From Allolobophora icterica (taxonomy: Eukaryota > Annelida > Clitellata > Crassiclitellata > Lumbricidae), in assembly GCA_963556255.1 (NCBI GenBank), contig OY744605.1:42446335-42510334 (forward strand): DNA of 64,000 nt. Reading direction: 5' to 3'. Both the position numbers and the translations under genes were made by a program. Every line of letters begins with the position of its first letter. The first letter of the stretch is position 1. Shown one piece after another: positions 11,992 to 25,952 of this stretch. Under the pieces are notes generated by a model that was given only the letters and a program-made list of their open reading frames with translations, was not told the DNA's origin and ran no database searches.

Positions 11992-14900
11992 ATACTTGAA
12001 CATTGATATATTGCCTGTAAGTACCTTTCAAGGTCATTGTTTGCTGGCCTAAATGATGCTAAAGTTCTGAGGAACCAATCCGAACCATAAGTTTGTAGCC
12101 GAGTGATGCTCGGAGTGATGCTCGTTTAGCTTGAGCAGACCTCTATTAGCAGTCTTCCACATATGCTTAGACACTGGGCAAGGAAAGAAATCTCATTGGC
12201 CGCTGACAAGTTAGGTCTGTTCTGTGTTGCTGGTCCATACTGTGATGAACGATTGTGATGACACTGAGTGGAATGGAGAAGCACTTGCAGCCAACAGGTC
12301 ACCCTCAACAAGTGATCCTTGCAGCTTGACATATGAGCATTTTGGAGCTCCTCCACACTCCATGTCCTCAGCTACTCAGCAAATTCATAGCTGAGCAGCC
12401 TTCTTCATCACAGTATGAGCTATTACCCCGACTCCATCATATGATAAACACTTTAATGTAAACTAATATTTGCAATCTGTTGTGCACTGTATGTATTTTA
12501 GTTGGCTGGTCACTTGCTAGTCATGAATTAGTACCAAAGGTGTAAACATTTCAGTAAAATATGTCCCTGGTACTTTATTTCATTCTGAACTGGGACTAAC
12601 CATCACTTCATCATTGGATAAAATTAGTACTTCAGTGTTACACCTTTAAAGTGCAAATTCCGGGTGGTAACGTTAATAAATGTATTTATTACCAAAGACA
12701 AAATCGCCTGTACAATTTTTAGATACATGTACATTTCCGTGTGATAGCCTAGGCCTTTGCTACGATCTATGGGTGTAGATAGCATCACGGTCTGACATGC
12801 CTTATCTGAGGCCCTTCAGTTGCACATATAATCTTTCCTCACTGCATTTCTCTATTTCTCATCTTTTGCAGTATCTAACTGTGAGCATTGGGCTATAGAA
12901 ATCTGCCCAGCACCAGTTTTCACAGTAGCATATCATTTTGGGCTTGAATGGAATTGTATTTTATCAAATTCATAGCTCATTAATTGTGAACTAAGCTTGT
13001 ACAGCAATAGTTATACCATGAAATCGATAAAATTTGGAATTGAAGTAAATTATTAGAATGTTTATATAGTCCTTTAATTTGTTAAGCTGAAAAAGCTAAC
13101 ATTTGACAAGTGAAGCTGATTTATTAGTGATGTAGTTGAAATTTATTCAGCTTGTCACACTGCAGTAGGTGATCAAGATTGAGTTCATATGGAACATTTG
13201 GATCAAACAATCTGCAGCTATTGCAGACTTAATCTGATATAGCGCCAGTGAATAAGTTCGTCTCCCTTATGTCGCTTTTGTGTGAGGGTGCTGAGAAATT
13301 TCTGAGATTTACATTACATTCTATGAGAGATAAACAAGATGTAAAAGCAAAGCTGAGAATTCTAGGGCGACCTGGGTCACATGAACCTCCTCCGGGCCCA
13401 CACACCCGTCAACCTGTCACTCACTGCTCTACAGTTATCATCTCCTTCTGACCCACAGGAGTTAGACATTGCCTAAGAAAGCCAAGTTCTATTGACTGAC
13501 AGGCAAGGCAGGTGGCCCGCCATTCAGATCACAATCATTCGCTAATCGTCAATCTGACTGCTCTGTAGAAAGATTCTGTGCCAAGTTAAAAACCTTAACA
13601 TTGTTTACACTGCATCCATGGTTACCATTTGATTAATTCACCTTTAATCAATCAACTGCCTTCACAAAAAAGGCACACATGCATGAAGTATACAGCATAT
13701 AGATAAAAAAATTAAATACTTCGATTATAGTCAAAACTGTCACTTAATGATAATAAATTATTTTATAACAAATACCACATCTGAACAGTAAGCATTGACA
13801 AATGGAAATTTTGCACTGACATATGGAAATTCAATCACGCTGAAACTCCTTTCTGCTGCATGTCAATATTCAAGTAATTTCACTACATAAAAAGCGATAT
13901 TCACGCACCTAATGAAACCAACCTTATTATAATAAAAAAGTAATTTCTATAATAATGTTTAAAAACAAATCCATCTTTGTGCAGATCAGACAAGACGATC
14001 GGCCACCATGGCAGGTCAAACAAAGCATCATAATCGGATAATTTAAAGCAAAAAATTACGTGCATCCCTTACATACAATGAAACAAAACACATGCAGCGG
14101 AACAAAACAATGTCTGCACTGTTTTGCATTATAACAGAAAGGCCTTTGCTGCCAGTGCAAGACCTTAACATTTAAAAATAATTTCTAGAATAATAGTTTC
14201 AAACAATAATAAGCAATATCAAAATAAAGTAATTCAGAGAAAGGCCTTTACTGATCAGAAAGACCAGTGAGCATTGTACAGCTGCGCATTCATTTCATAC
14301 AGACGAACAAAACCAATTTCTTTCATAAGAATAAAGCGTAAAAAACTGAAAATTGTGAATATCATTCATACAACAATGTGGACTGGGTGACTGTGACATA
14401 AAGCATTCATAATTTCTTTGCCTGTGAATTTTTCAGTTAGTGAACACTGTTTGAGATCAGTTACGCACATTTTAAAGCATTTTAAGGAATGCACAAATTT
14501 ATAAACAGCACTTAGTAAGCAAATGTTGATTTAGGTTAACTGTTTCCTGGAAGTCAGCATTTAAACAGTAACATTTCAATACTTGGCAAAGGACCTATAC
14601 TTAAATGCATTAGGTGGCACCAGTCTGCCTCCAGCCAATCCACACTCTCAGGCCTGTGACTGATTTATAAAACAAAAAATGCAACAGACCTACACTAGCA
14701 TACAGATGCCTGCTGCCATCTAACGGTGTGCTTCTCAAACTGCCCATCCTCCTTAGATACCCTCTTAGGGCTGGTAGGTATCAGGTGCAGCCAACCTCAG
14801 CTGGATGGGCTTTGTCCAAGACAATACAGACCATAGGCAAATGCAGACAATACCTCTGGCAAAATTCAAACAGTTCTGTCATCCATAGAACTATTAAAGC

Positions 14901-16252
14901 AACTGCAAAGGTAGTCTAGGACACAAAAGAACAGGTCAACACCAAAGTCTGGAAGGCAGACGTTGAAAAGTAATTTTAAAGGTGCAGTTGTAATCCGATA
15001 GCAAAGGCTACGGAAGAGCTCTCATAAAGAAATGGCCGAAATATTACTGCCTAGTCATAACTGGCTGAACATAACTGGCTGAACATAACTGGCTAAACAT
15101 AAGAAGCAATTGAAAATCAATTTCATTAAAGTGATCTCCTTTACTGCTACTGCTAATAGTAATGGGGCCAGTTTCAAGCATAATTTTGGATCATTAAGAT
15201 ATTGAAGAGTGTAGAAGTTTCAACAAAACAAGCTCAAAGTGAATTATCTGATCCATTAACTAAAAGAGTATCATAAACGAACCACATCACTAGTGGAACC
15301 AATCACCAATTAAGACGCCTCAACCATACAAAATGAATTGCCAGATGCAACATTTATGGCTACGAGTTACTATAACTGTGTTGGTAAAACCACAACCCAG
15401 ACAGAAGGAACATGCAATATGCCTTCCAGGGATTGCCATCATAATACAGTTGGCATTTTCCAAGAGGGTAGTAAAATCCTGGCAGCCATCTTAGCAACAG
15501 ATGCTTATGTAAACAGAGACTGACAGCCACTTCATTTGGCATTTATCTTCTCCAAAGAGAATAATGCCCCAATGTCTTGCCATTCTGAAGCTGCAATTCC
15601 CTTACAAATCAGATAGCAACAGACTACTTAATGCAAGGTAGCACAATTGCTCGTTTGTTTCATGTCTTTTTACAGTTAGTCATCATTCCCTGCAGTTGGA
15701 TGTGAAGCTCTGCTCAATAACAAATTCATAATTTCATGTAATGCAGTGCAAATCAAAACCTGAGCTGTGGTGGAGGAGAAAATGCACCATTCAAAAATGT
15801 TTTATTTGTGCAAATTTTAATCTTTAGCACACACATGGCAGTAATCATCTTTATTATGAAACGACCGACATGAACTGTGGCCATCAGTAGTTCAGTACTC
15901 ACATGATTGGTCATAAACATTACTGCCTTCTTCAGTTGGGGGTACAATATCATTAGTGTTTGCAACACGTGATCAATCTTTTAAGACATCGATGTTGCTC
16001 TGTATACTCTGAATACTCCTATATGCTGTAATGAGGATTGGAGGATTCAAGTCTGCCTTAATTTTGGTCAGCGTCTCAGAACCCTAGTGTTCAATCATCA
16101 GTTTATCATTATTACATGTTGACCCGTCATGGTTCATGCCCTTTACACATGTCAACTATCTCTACTATCCGATTTTGGACCAGGCCATGACTTTGACATT
16201 TCACTTCGAGCAACAATCCTTTTCCATTATGACAAATCATAGTTTTTAAAAC

Positions 16253-16318
16253 ACTAAATAAAAAACGGATTTCAAAGAAGAGAAAAAACTAAATAGAAAA
16301 CGGATTTCAAAGAAGAAG
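16253..16318. repeat. short tandem duplication (about 34 bp)
   Basis: Two adjacent near-copies of a purine-rich unit, each containing AAACGGATTTCAAAGAAG. Confidence 0.75.
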
Positions 16319-17499
16319 AAAACGGAAAGAAATGAAAAAACGAAGAAAAAAAATATATGCTTTCTGCCACGACAGATTGGATACCGTTTGCAAAAAATAA
16401 TCGTGCAACTGCAGCATCAGCCAACTGCTTTGATCCACATTGCATCAAGTCTGAAGGCGAACGTATAACTTTGTTTTGAATGTAAAGTGTGAGCTTGTGA
16501 TGTAGTAGCAGCATGCTTAGTTGCTTTATCTAATGCTTCTCGTTTTATTTTCATTGTATCTTGTTTCATCCTTTCAGTATTCTCTGATCATATTCTTGAT
16601 GTCTGTGGGCACTTTTTCACTTGATTTATATTGATATCGTCTCTGCAAGATGACCCCTAATACGGATCTTACCACTGGAATAAACTTTCTCACAGTAAAT
16701 GCATTTTAACTTAGCCATATGCTGAGTTTTTGTCTTTCTTGTTTATCAAAGTAACGTGAATCCATTCATCACGCTTTTCCTTTGACATTTTGGATAACTT
16801 AGAAACAACTTTTATAAATAATATTTCTGGTACTGTGCCATTTATTTCTCAAATAATGATGTTAAATAGCGATGTAAATTAGCTGAAGTATGGAGACAAC
16901 GTAAGGACATCAGACAAAAGTAAAATTAAACAAAATAATAACAGACAGTAAATAAATAAAGTTACATATAAAAATTAAAAGAATGTGTCTAAATATAAAA
17001 AAAAACAGCTTTGGGGGGAAAATAAAAGCAAAAAAAAACGGTTTTAACAGCTATGATGACAAGGATCATACAGAAGTCAACGTCTAATCCTGAGTTATTC
17101 CCAAACCATCATTCTTCAGCGGCAAGAATGCCTTTATGGTGGTATTAACTGTCCACTATAAAACAGTGTTTTTGTCCATTAGTAAATGCCTGGACAGAGC
17201 CTTCCATGAATTTTCTAGGCAGCGCAGACCTAGAAGTATTGTGGATTTTCAAACTGGCCTCATCCAACTGTCAACCTGGTAAGGTCATTTTCGTGCATGT
17301 GTACAGTATGTGTAAGTTGAAGCTGAAGGTCTTCATTGGCCCATAGATATCCCCTATATGAAAACCTTACTGTCTGAACACTGTCTGACAGTCAACCTTA
17401 GAAAGGGTTTCAATAGTCAATTTCTTCCTTCTAACTAAACCTTACTATAACTCAGCTTGTCATTCTTAACTTTTAAGATAGTGGTCCAAGCCACTGAGC

Positions 17500-18830
17500 A
17501 GAGAGAACGTGGAGAGCAAGGAAAATGCAGGAATACCAGAGAAACTTTTAAAACTTTTACAAGAGATAATAAAAAATAATCAACTGCGATAAAGGTAGCC
17601 AAAAGCGATCACAGAATACTTTCAGATGGAAACAGGAGTATGACAAGGATGAATCTTTTCACCAAATCCGGTTAACTTTAAACTTAGATTAGTATCAGAA
17701 AGCAGTACTGGCACTCAGACTAAGCAATACCAAATTAAATGGAGGGCTGGTGAATTATCTTCGATTTGCTGATGACAATGCCCACCTCACTGGAAGCGGA
17801 ACAGAATTACAGGATATTAGAACACAGATCAATTGATGAAAACAGTACAAGAAGGTTCAGTCTACAGATTAACACAGAGAAATCTAAAACAATGGTTATT
17901 GAAAAACGAAAGAGACACCAATAACTATCAGCATCTATAACTATTCAAGGCTGTGCTACTGCATTTAAGTAGATCAATTTGTCAATCTTTGAGGGTTAAT
18001 TACCCCATATGGCAACAGCAAGACACACAAACAAAGGAGGATTGTATAAATCTCACAAGCATTTGTAACAATGAACAGGATACAGAAAAAAGGTAAGTAA
18101 GTAGCCTTGATTTGCATCTGACTAGAGCAGATGCATTATACTGTATTCAATGATTTCATATAGTTTTAAAATAAATTATACCAGGAGCAGATTTCATACA
18201 AGCACATGATACATAAATTAACAAAACTACTTTTAAACAGTTTAGATTCAACAATTTAGGTGGCATAATGTCTGGCATCTTGTCTCGTGAGTATGTGTCC
18301 TCGTGAAGAGCTGGCAAGACCTGATGAAGGCAGAGAAAAAACTAAGAAAAACACGAGAAGGATATACGAGATGATTATAGAATCCATTTTCCTAAATGGA
18401 TCAAAATGATGGATAAAGTTAAAGCAAGGTGAGAAAATAATTCGCAGAGCAGAAGAAATAAGTTGGCTACCAAAAATTGCAGGAATTTCAAGATTACAGA
18501 AGATCAGAAATGATATCATGAGACAGTTGATAGTTCTTAGGCATACAAACAACTCTGTTAGACAAAGTCATTCAGCAAAGACTAGGATGATTTGACCAAG
18601 TGGAACGAATGCCATTGACAGAATCCCATACAATGCAGTATACATGTATGCAAGATTCGAAGGAAAGAGAAACAAAGGTATATATCAAGACAGACAATAT
18701 AAATGAGGACATTGACAGAAACACTGGACTTAACAAATGAACCCGGAAAATGGAGATCATTGATTGAATCCTAAGAACCCAAAGCTGCCACATAGCTGGC
18801 ATCATGAACTGATGATGATGACGATGATAT
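17500..18830 (+). pseudogene. decayed LINE ORF2 (reverse transcriptase to C-terminus)
   Basis: Plus-strand remnants in several frames follow the order of a LINE reverse transcriptase. There is a broken ETGV.QG..FSPNP-like block near 17620-17680, then a segment equivalent to 'NLRFADD' (LRFADDNAHLTGS-like, about 17757-17800), then FSLQINTEKSKTMVI near 17857-17900. A later part (18300-18790) contains ISRLQKIRNDIM, a broken FDQVERMPLT segment, and DNINEDIDRNTGL, the ORF2 C-terminal region. Stops and shifts are frequent. No element boundaries are clear, and the (GT)n at 18.85 kb may be its tail. Confidence 0.65.
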
Positions 18831-18845
18831 AAACATCCCACAATA

Positions 18846-18911
<66 letters not shown>

Positions 18912-18942
18912 CACATCCAATAATATATATATATATATATAT
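18846..18942. repeat. (GT)n and (AT)n microsatellites
   Basis: A pure GT run (18846-18909) is followed by a short AT run (18921-18942). The poly-(HT) open frame on the minus strand is an artefact. Confidence 0.95.
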
Positions 18943-19784
18943 GCACAGGGGATACTGGTACATACATATTAGGTATATACAGGTATAGCTAAGGAAGGTA
19001 AAATGAAGTGTTTAGTTGCTGTTAACGAAGCTGTGTCAAAACAAAGATGATTAGCACTGCCATCCTCATTCATCCAGGCTTTTGACTGGCACCACCTGAT
19101 GAAGTAATACGAAAATATGGATGGTGATCATTACTGAACAAGCTTCAGCAGTTGTTTAGCATTTTTATATCATGACTGCTCATCACTGACTTACGACTCT
19201 GACTCTGGTTGGGGGATAGAGAAGAAATGACCCTCATACTCTCCAGTGTCAGATCTGGTTTCCAGGTCTTGACTCACTCACTAAATCTTCTGAAACTCTA
19301 CTCCTCCAATTCAATCCTCCTCCTCCTCAACCTTCCCACACTCCCTTGTCCCTTACCTCCCTCAATCCCTACTTCCAACTCTCTCATCCTGCCCCTCCTG
19401 ACCTTCTTCTCCCTAGACTCATTTCTATCTTGATATACAGCAGACAGCACAGCAGGGCCCTGAATGGCCTCTGTAGCCCTTGCTGGGTAACTTAAGACTA
19501 TGGCTCAGAGGTGGTGGACATCAATCCCCACTATATGGCTTACCCCTCGGCAGTCATCTGCAAGGAGGGCATAGGAAACGTCAGTTGTTTCACCCATAAA
19601 AGTCCAGTGGATGCTCAACTCTCTATAAATCCAAGCCCATATTCTACCAGACACTGACAATGTCTGACATGGGCCAATGAATATTAACACCACACCAGCA
19701 ATTTAGATTAATAGTAGGCCAATGTGTCAAACTACCAACACCTAAGGATTATTAGGAAGACGGGCAGCCAGGCATGTTTCCTTC

Positions 19785-19870
19785 TATCCATCCACACACC
19801 CATCCACACACCCATCCATACACCCAGCCACACACCCATCCACACACCCATCCATCCACCCATCCATCCC
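19785..19870. repeat. CCATCCACACAC simple repeat
   Basis: About seven imperfect copies of an 8-12-bp CCATCCA(CACA)C unit. Confidence 0.85.
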
Positions 19871-20278
19871 AAGTTCCAGCTACAACGTACCATTATGCCC
19901 AACAGCAATCTGAAGACTTACACCAGTTCAGGTAATACCTAAACAAGTAGAAAAGGAAGCAGATGCTTTACCAACCAACCAGAAACCATTTATACCTTCA
20001 ACATACACAAGCACATATGTACATCCACACACACACACAAACAAACATTGTGTGTCAGCGAGTGCACAAACGCACGTGGACAAACACGAATACATGTAAA
20101 ACATATGTAGAATATACATCACATACACGATGCAAATTGCAGAGTGCAGTTCATGCAAGTACCACCGATGTTAGTAAATCTCAAAAGCCATTTTAGTTGA
20201 GTGAATTATTACAGCTATTTCAAACTACAAGTCAGCAAACCGTAAACAAACTGACTAAACATTACCAATTTAGTTAAA

Positions 20279-20420
20279 AAATCAAATCAAATCAATTTAT
20301 TGTTCCCAGAAACAAAACAAAATGAACAACATGAAACTACAGTAAATAGAATTTCACAAACATAGTGCAGATTATTGCAGAAGTTTATCTATGAAACTAG
20401 TAACATGGTGAACTTTGACC
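20279..20420 (-). repeat. probable LINE 3' tail, minus strand
   Basis: On the minus strand a 3'-UTR-like stretch ends 'gggaacaataaattgattt' plus a (GATTT)n tail, a form seen at CR1-like LINE ends. No protein is left, so the assignment is tentative. A similar arrangement occurs inside the transposon at 36173-36553. Confidence 0.4.
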
Positions 20421-20856
20421 TGTGCATGGAAGATTCAAATCCTGCTGCATCACTGGCATTTCCTTATTGACCCATGATGCAACTGACCTATCAGATTTCA
20501 ATCCATCCGGTTTCTGTAAAGGATTCTACAGTTTCACTTGGAGGGATCATCAACTGATGCCTTGTACCCCTGTGAAAGCGTCATTAGATAAGACATGATA
20601 AGGTGTAAGTATAGGTTGTCCTGCTGCTTGCTTGATGTTTAATTCACCCAGAAGATCAATCAAACTCCAGTAACAGACTCATGCTAGCCAATCAAAAGAG
20701 GCAGCCTCAGGTCCACTAAGACCCAAAACTAATATTCATGGTTGCGCCTCAAAACTGATATTACCTGGAATAGTACTGGACACACAAACTGGAATTTATT
20801 TGGCAAGTGATAACTAATATCAGAAAATTCAAGTGATAATTAATTTAACAAACAAT

Positions 20857-20982
20857 ACAAACTGATTAGGTTTATTAACCCACATGAGGTCCAAGTTTTT
20901 AGTACCAAACTTGAACTTCACAAACTGATTAGGTTTATTAACCCACATGAGGTCCAAGTTTTTAGTACCAAACTTGAACTTC
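20857..20982. repeat. perfect 63-bp tandem duplication
   Basis: Two consecutive copies (20857-20919, 20920-20982) begin ACAAACTGATTAGG and read identically by eye, which indicates a very recent duplication or an assembly artefact. Confidence 0.9.
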
Positions 20983-22059
20983 ACTTGACTGAATTCCTGT
21001 CCAATTTGCTATTTATTACCATCTCTCTGATACACTTAGGCCCAACGCATAATTAGCTGAGCAAAGGTTAGCCAGTAAGCATGCAAATGACATTTATAAG
21101 GCTTTAAACAGTCACGCGGCTCAAGCAGAAACATTTAAACTCCCATAAAGGCATGGAAAGTGAAAAGATCCAAGAGAGCATTAATAGTTACTCTGATCCA
21201 TCATCCAAGTCAACACTGTCTGTATTTCCTTAATATTATTTATTATTTTGTCTTCTCATATCTGTTGCTAACCGATTCAGATTCCAAACAAGCATATTAA
21301 TGACAAGACTTCAACTATTCAGAGTTTGCAATATGCATTAAAGATAATGTAAGACAAAGTAAGATAAGAAATTGCACATGATATAGAGAGACAGAGGGAC
21401 GTGGAGAGGAAGAGGAATGGGATTTCGTTAAGAATTTAAAATTTTTTTATAATATTGTAAATGAAAAATGTAATCCACTATTGTTTAAGGAATAAGCAAT
21501 ACCAAATCCAGAAAACTGCTAAATTTATAAATCTCAGATTGCATAGTAGCCATTAGAATAGAATAAGTCAATCATTTTCTTCAAAGGGCAAAGATGTAAC
21601 AAGTCATGCATAAGCTCAGATGCCATCTCTTCACTGATGCTGACCAGTACAATAGGTTAATTGCATTATGCTCATTTAATAGGGTTTTGCTTTCATCCTA
21701 GAAGCCAAACTATTAAAGTAACCCCTAATACCAAGAACCACTGAGCTCAACAAGTTCCAACTTCAAAACTAAACCCGTATATATACCATGTCCCTAGACA
21801 CAGCTATACTACACCCATCCCCAAACAGGCTGCTTAAGTTAGTCACATCAATTGGACTTCTTCTGATCATTCTGCCAGGTTCCTGCTGAGCACAAAACTT
21901 GCTGACAGTAGTTTTCAAAGGAGTCACCAATAGATGCAAAACAACCATCTACCAGTGAAGACCTCATATTTCTTGCCAGTACAGATTTGGCAACTGTTTC
22001 TTCTCTGTTGCTGGACCCAACATGGGAACACTCTTCCCGACCATGTGATGCGTGCGAGG

Positions 22060-22272
22060 TCTCTGGAGACCTAAAATCACATCTCAAGACGTACACAAAT
22101 CACATCTTAAACTCACATCTCAAGACCTATCTTTTTAAACTTTCATATGACTGTCTTTGATTTATATAAACTCATGTACAGCGCCCTTTTCTTCGGCCTC
22201 AGCTGACCTTCGTTGCTATATAAATCGTCTTATTTTATTACTATTATTATTATTACTACTATTATTATAACC
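22060..22272 (+). pseudogene. LINE ORF2 C-terminal end and 3' tail
   Basis: The plus strand has repeated 'LKSHLKTY'-like coding (two copies of a segment around 22076-22130), ending HLKTYLFKLSYD, the terminal motif of L2/CR1-type ORF2. Then come a short 3' UTR with 'gctatataaatcgtc' and an ATT-rich tail (22225-22270). It is 5' truncated. Confidence 0.6.
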
Positions 22273-23934
22273 GCTCTGAAAGCCAACGTGTGCAAGTTTT
22301 ACATTGAGTAGTTCAAACAATCTACATTCAAACAATCTACATTTCATAACAGAAAATTTAAATTAAGAATTTAGGATATTCGAGCAGCAAACATTTCACT
22401 CTCTTCATGCACTTTTTTTTATCAAATGCCAGCAGCATATAAAATTTCCTCTGGAATTTTGGAATTAAGTTTTCTTCATAAAGTGAAAACCAAGACAATA
22501 CTCAATTATACAAATTGATTGGTGACCTGTCAGATTCTCTGGAAAATGAACTGATCCAAAAGACCATTGTGAAACGTAAGAGGCATAGCACCTGCAGATA
22601 TACTCTGTCTTGCTACTACAGATATTCGTAGGAACATTCCATACAATCCCCAGGGGCAAAAGAAAATATATCTTATTACCAACAGTTTCTAGTAATTTAC
22701 TACATAATCTACATTTTGGTTTGTAAAGCAGCCTAGTGCTACCGTAAGACAACGCCTTTGGTGAAGTGATTCACGACAATCTTTCATTCAGGGATCATGC
22801 CTTCAGGCCCAAATAATCATTGACCATTACCTTACCAATTTACCTTTTGCTCAAACACTCTCCCACAGCGCTATAACATCTAAACAATATGGATAAAATG
22901 AATAACTCGGAAGAAATAATCGTGGAGACATGGAATGAAATTACCATTACCTTGCCAACTCACCTTTTGCTCGAACATCCCCCACAGTGCAATAGCTCCT
23001 TACTCATACTGATAACAGGGTGACTCAGCTGCCCAGTTGCTAAGGCACTTGGCTTCCATTGTGGTCCAATCCCAGTCCACTCAAGTGGTCTAAGCAGATG
23101 TTGCATAATGACATTGGCAAAGTTGTTTGCACAGGAGAATTGCCTCTTTTCATTGAACACAATGATATTCTCCCAGCATCAGTTGATAAGAAGCAAAGTC
23201 CTGAGAGGCACTGCTTTGAGTCTAAGACCTCAGTATTAAGAGGATTGCATGTCAATGCTAAGTTCTGTTACAAAGACTAGCAGGTAATGTTCCAGAATAC
23301 AATAAAAAAGACATGATTTGATAATTATGGTAATCAGGATTTTATCTGGTACAAAGCAACATAAAATGCAAGCTACAGTACTGAGGAAATTAATTTTCTT
23401 CTGCACAACACTATTACACCAACTTCCATAATTCAATAGCATGATGGACAATCAAGATCTTTCATGCATGTAGTTCGAACCTGTCATGCTTCCGGGGAAA
23501 TACGTCATGACCTTTAGCTAATTCTGGTCAGCCTCTGTGCTGCTTGACTGACGAACTGAGTCATTGGGAGACTTTCTTGGAGCAACTGGCATGATTCACC
23601 GCCACTGCCAATCATGTTATACAATGCCATGTCAACTTCTGCCATAAATTGTTTTTTTTCTGTTTCCAACAACATGCTAGCAACGGATGTTATATAATTA
23701 TTCATGCGATTGTATTCTTACTGAAATTAATCAGTCTGAGAATTATTCAGAAAATCTAGTTTTAAAATAGAGAAGTGGATTTTTATATTCAGAAAATATT
23801 TTCGCCATCATGTGCAAATCTTGTTTTCATAAAACTAATACCTCTATCTCCAGTATTAACTATCTAGAACAATCACCATTATAATAATCATAATTATCAT
23901 CAGCAACATCACCAATACTGATAACATTCATTCC

Positions 23935-24020
23935 TTCCATTTGTTCATTCGTTAATTCATTCTAAGGATTTGATATAGCGCCTCTTCAAGATACCTGATA
24001 CCTACTCAGAGGCGCTCTAC
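23935..24020 (-). repeat. LINE/SINE 3' tail fragment
   Basis: The minus strand reads GAGCGCCTCTGAGTAGGTAT, then a short spacer, then GAAGAGGCGCTATATCAAAT and (GAAT)-rich sequence. The same tail is found on the SINE at 26.29 kb and the LINE at 62.73 kb. Confidence 0.65.
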
Positions 24021-25639
24021 TCATTCGTTAATTCATTCAAAACCAAACCAATTGGTAAAATTACTGATAGCCGAGATTTCCGGATTGTTTATCCAGCGCT
24101 TAATCTGCAGCCTATCTATTAGCACAGAAGCAATTGTCCGTCGAGTCCAGACATCACAGACCCTCCTGTGATATTTATCTGAGGCACTTTGTCCCGCTTT
24201 CACTTAAAGGTTGTTTTTGTTAGAACCTGGTATCTTTTCCAGTCAGTTTATGCTGCACCCTGGTTGCTCCAGGCTCTTCACAAGTGGCTGCACGCTCCCA
24301 GTTGATCCGGACTTCTTTTGTTGTCTCTGAAAGCTGCTTTCCTGTTTCTCAACAGATCTCATTCCCTTGAGTCGCTTTGTTCTGTATAGTTACACAAGCA
24401 CAATCAAACCTCGAAAGTGAAACTTGGAGGATGCTATACACCAACGCCGATCGTGCTGCATGTCCTACTGAACGGGAATGATACCAGCAACTTTCATCAG
24501 CACTAGAAAACTGTTCCATTTGGCAGCAGTTGGGTTAGGAGCGTATCTAAGTACACATCTTCAAGAGGCACTACATAAGTGTTCTGAATGATGGAACTAA
24601 TGAATAAATGAATGAATGAATGAATAGCAAGCAGTAGCCAAAAAGTCCAGATACATCAGGTGATAAAAATTTTCCAGTTTAACTCCAAGGATATGTTTCG
24701 TCAAATTAAAGGTTACATGATCCACTGAAGTCAGAAAGACATCAGTTCTAGACCAGGTTTCAAACATAAATGACTGAATATTCCTCACACTCTGTTGACA
24801 TGGACACTCTATCAACTGGGATGTGGCACAAAATATGCCACTGAATGAAGTTTTGCCATTACATCGCAGTTGGTGCCACATAAATCCTTGCAAATAATCC
24901 CTCAGTATAACAGATAGACAACAGCAGAGGGAACAATGGGGTCAAAAGGTCACTTAGTTCAACAGACCATGCCAGGGTCAGTCCTGAAGCACAAGCCTCT
25001 GGGCCATGCATTAGCCCAGATAAATGGATTCAGGCTCAAGATTTTATAGGTCAGGCAGGTCAACAATATTTAGACAACTGGACACTGGTCAGCAGCAAAG
25101 TGACCAAGAGGGCATGCTTGCCAAGGCCCTTGGGCTGTTCGGATCCTTAAGAGTTAGTAGGCATGTTTACATATTTAAATTCACTTTCCAAAGTCTATGT
25201 ACTGATAAGATCTAGCACTAATGGATGCCTGAAGGTTTATGTAGACGGACTGTTGATAAGTTACCAGTCCCTTGGATTAATATCCACATTAGTCCTTCCA
25301 TCTGATCAACTTCAAACAGCCTAATACAAACCTCCCATCTAAGGAATAAACGAATAAACTCCAAGTCCAGACTTTCCTTGATTGGACATCCTCTGAGCAC
25401 TTGAAGCAAAAACCAAAAGCCTCTCTACAATGTCAGTGCATTCCATCCGGGTTGGGATGACACATTACTCCATTTCCCATAGATCTCCTTTGGTGGTATG
25501 ATACACTCTCTTTTCTTTCAGTTGACTTTTCTTTCATTTGGCTCCAGTTGGATAACACATCACCCTTCTCTTTATAATAACAATAATAATAATAATATTT
25601 GCTTATTGATTCAAACTGACAGGAACTCAGCAAGATTAC

Positions 25640-25850
25640 ACGATATAGTAGTAACAGACCATGACGAATTTAACTGCAAGGCAGCCTGCAAGTACCCATC
25701 TGTCCTACTGCTCATTTTACAGTCACCATCTACGGAATGCAAGGCTGACTCTACCTTGTGGGGCTACAGGGTATCGAACCCGAACCCCTGTGTCCTTCTG
25801 ATCTTCTGATATTCATGCCAGCATGTTACCATTCAACCATCTCCCCCCAC
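25640..25850 (-). repeat. tRNA-derived SINE
   Basis: Minus-strand tRNA-like head with A box GATGGTTGAATGGTAACATG and B box GGGTTCGATACCC near 25770, followed by a body. The spacing between the boxes suits a polymerase III promoter, but the cloverleaf stems are poor. Confidence 0.6.
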
Positions 25851-25952
25851 ATGTCAAATGCCACATAAGTTCTTCATTTGCCTTTGGTGACAATGTAGTG
25901 GATTATTTTGCCTAAATGCAGAATTTGCTCAGTAATTTCTGATGTGTTGGAG

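Noticed and set aside
11349..12037. Several overlapping frames rich in Tyr-Ile or Cys-Met-Tyr
   Set aside because: Artefacts of AT and TATG microsatellites.
18572..18967. 131-residue minus-strand frame with a poly(His-Thr) run
   Set aside because: Produced by the GT microsatellite; the flanking sequence is decayed LINE on the other strand.
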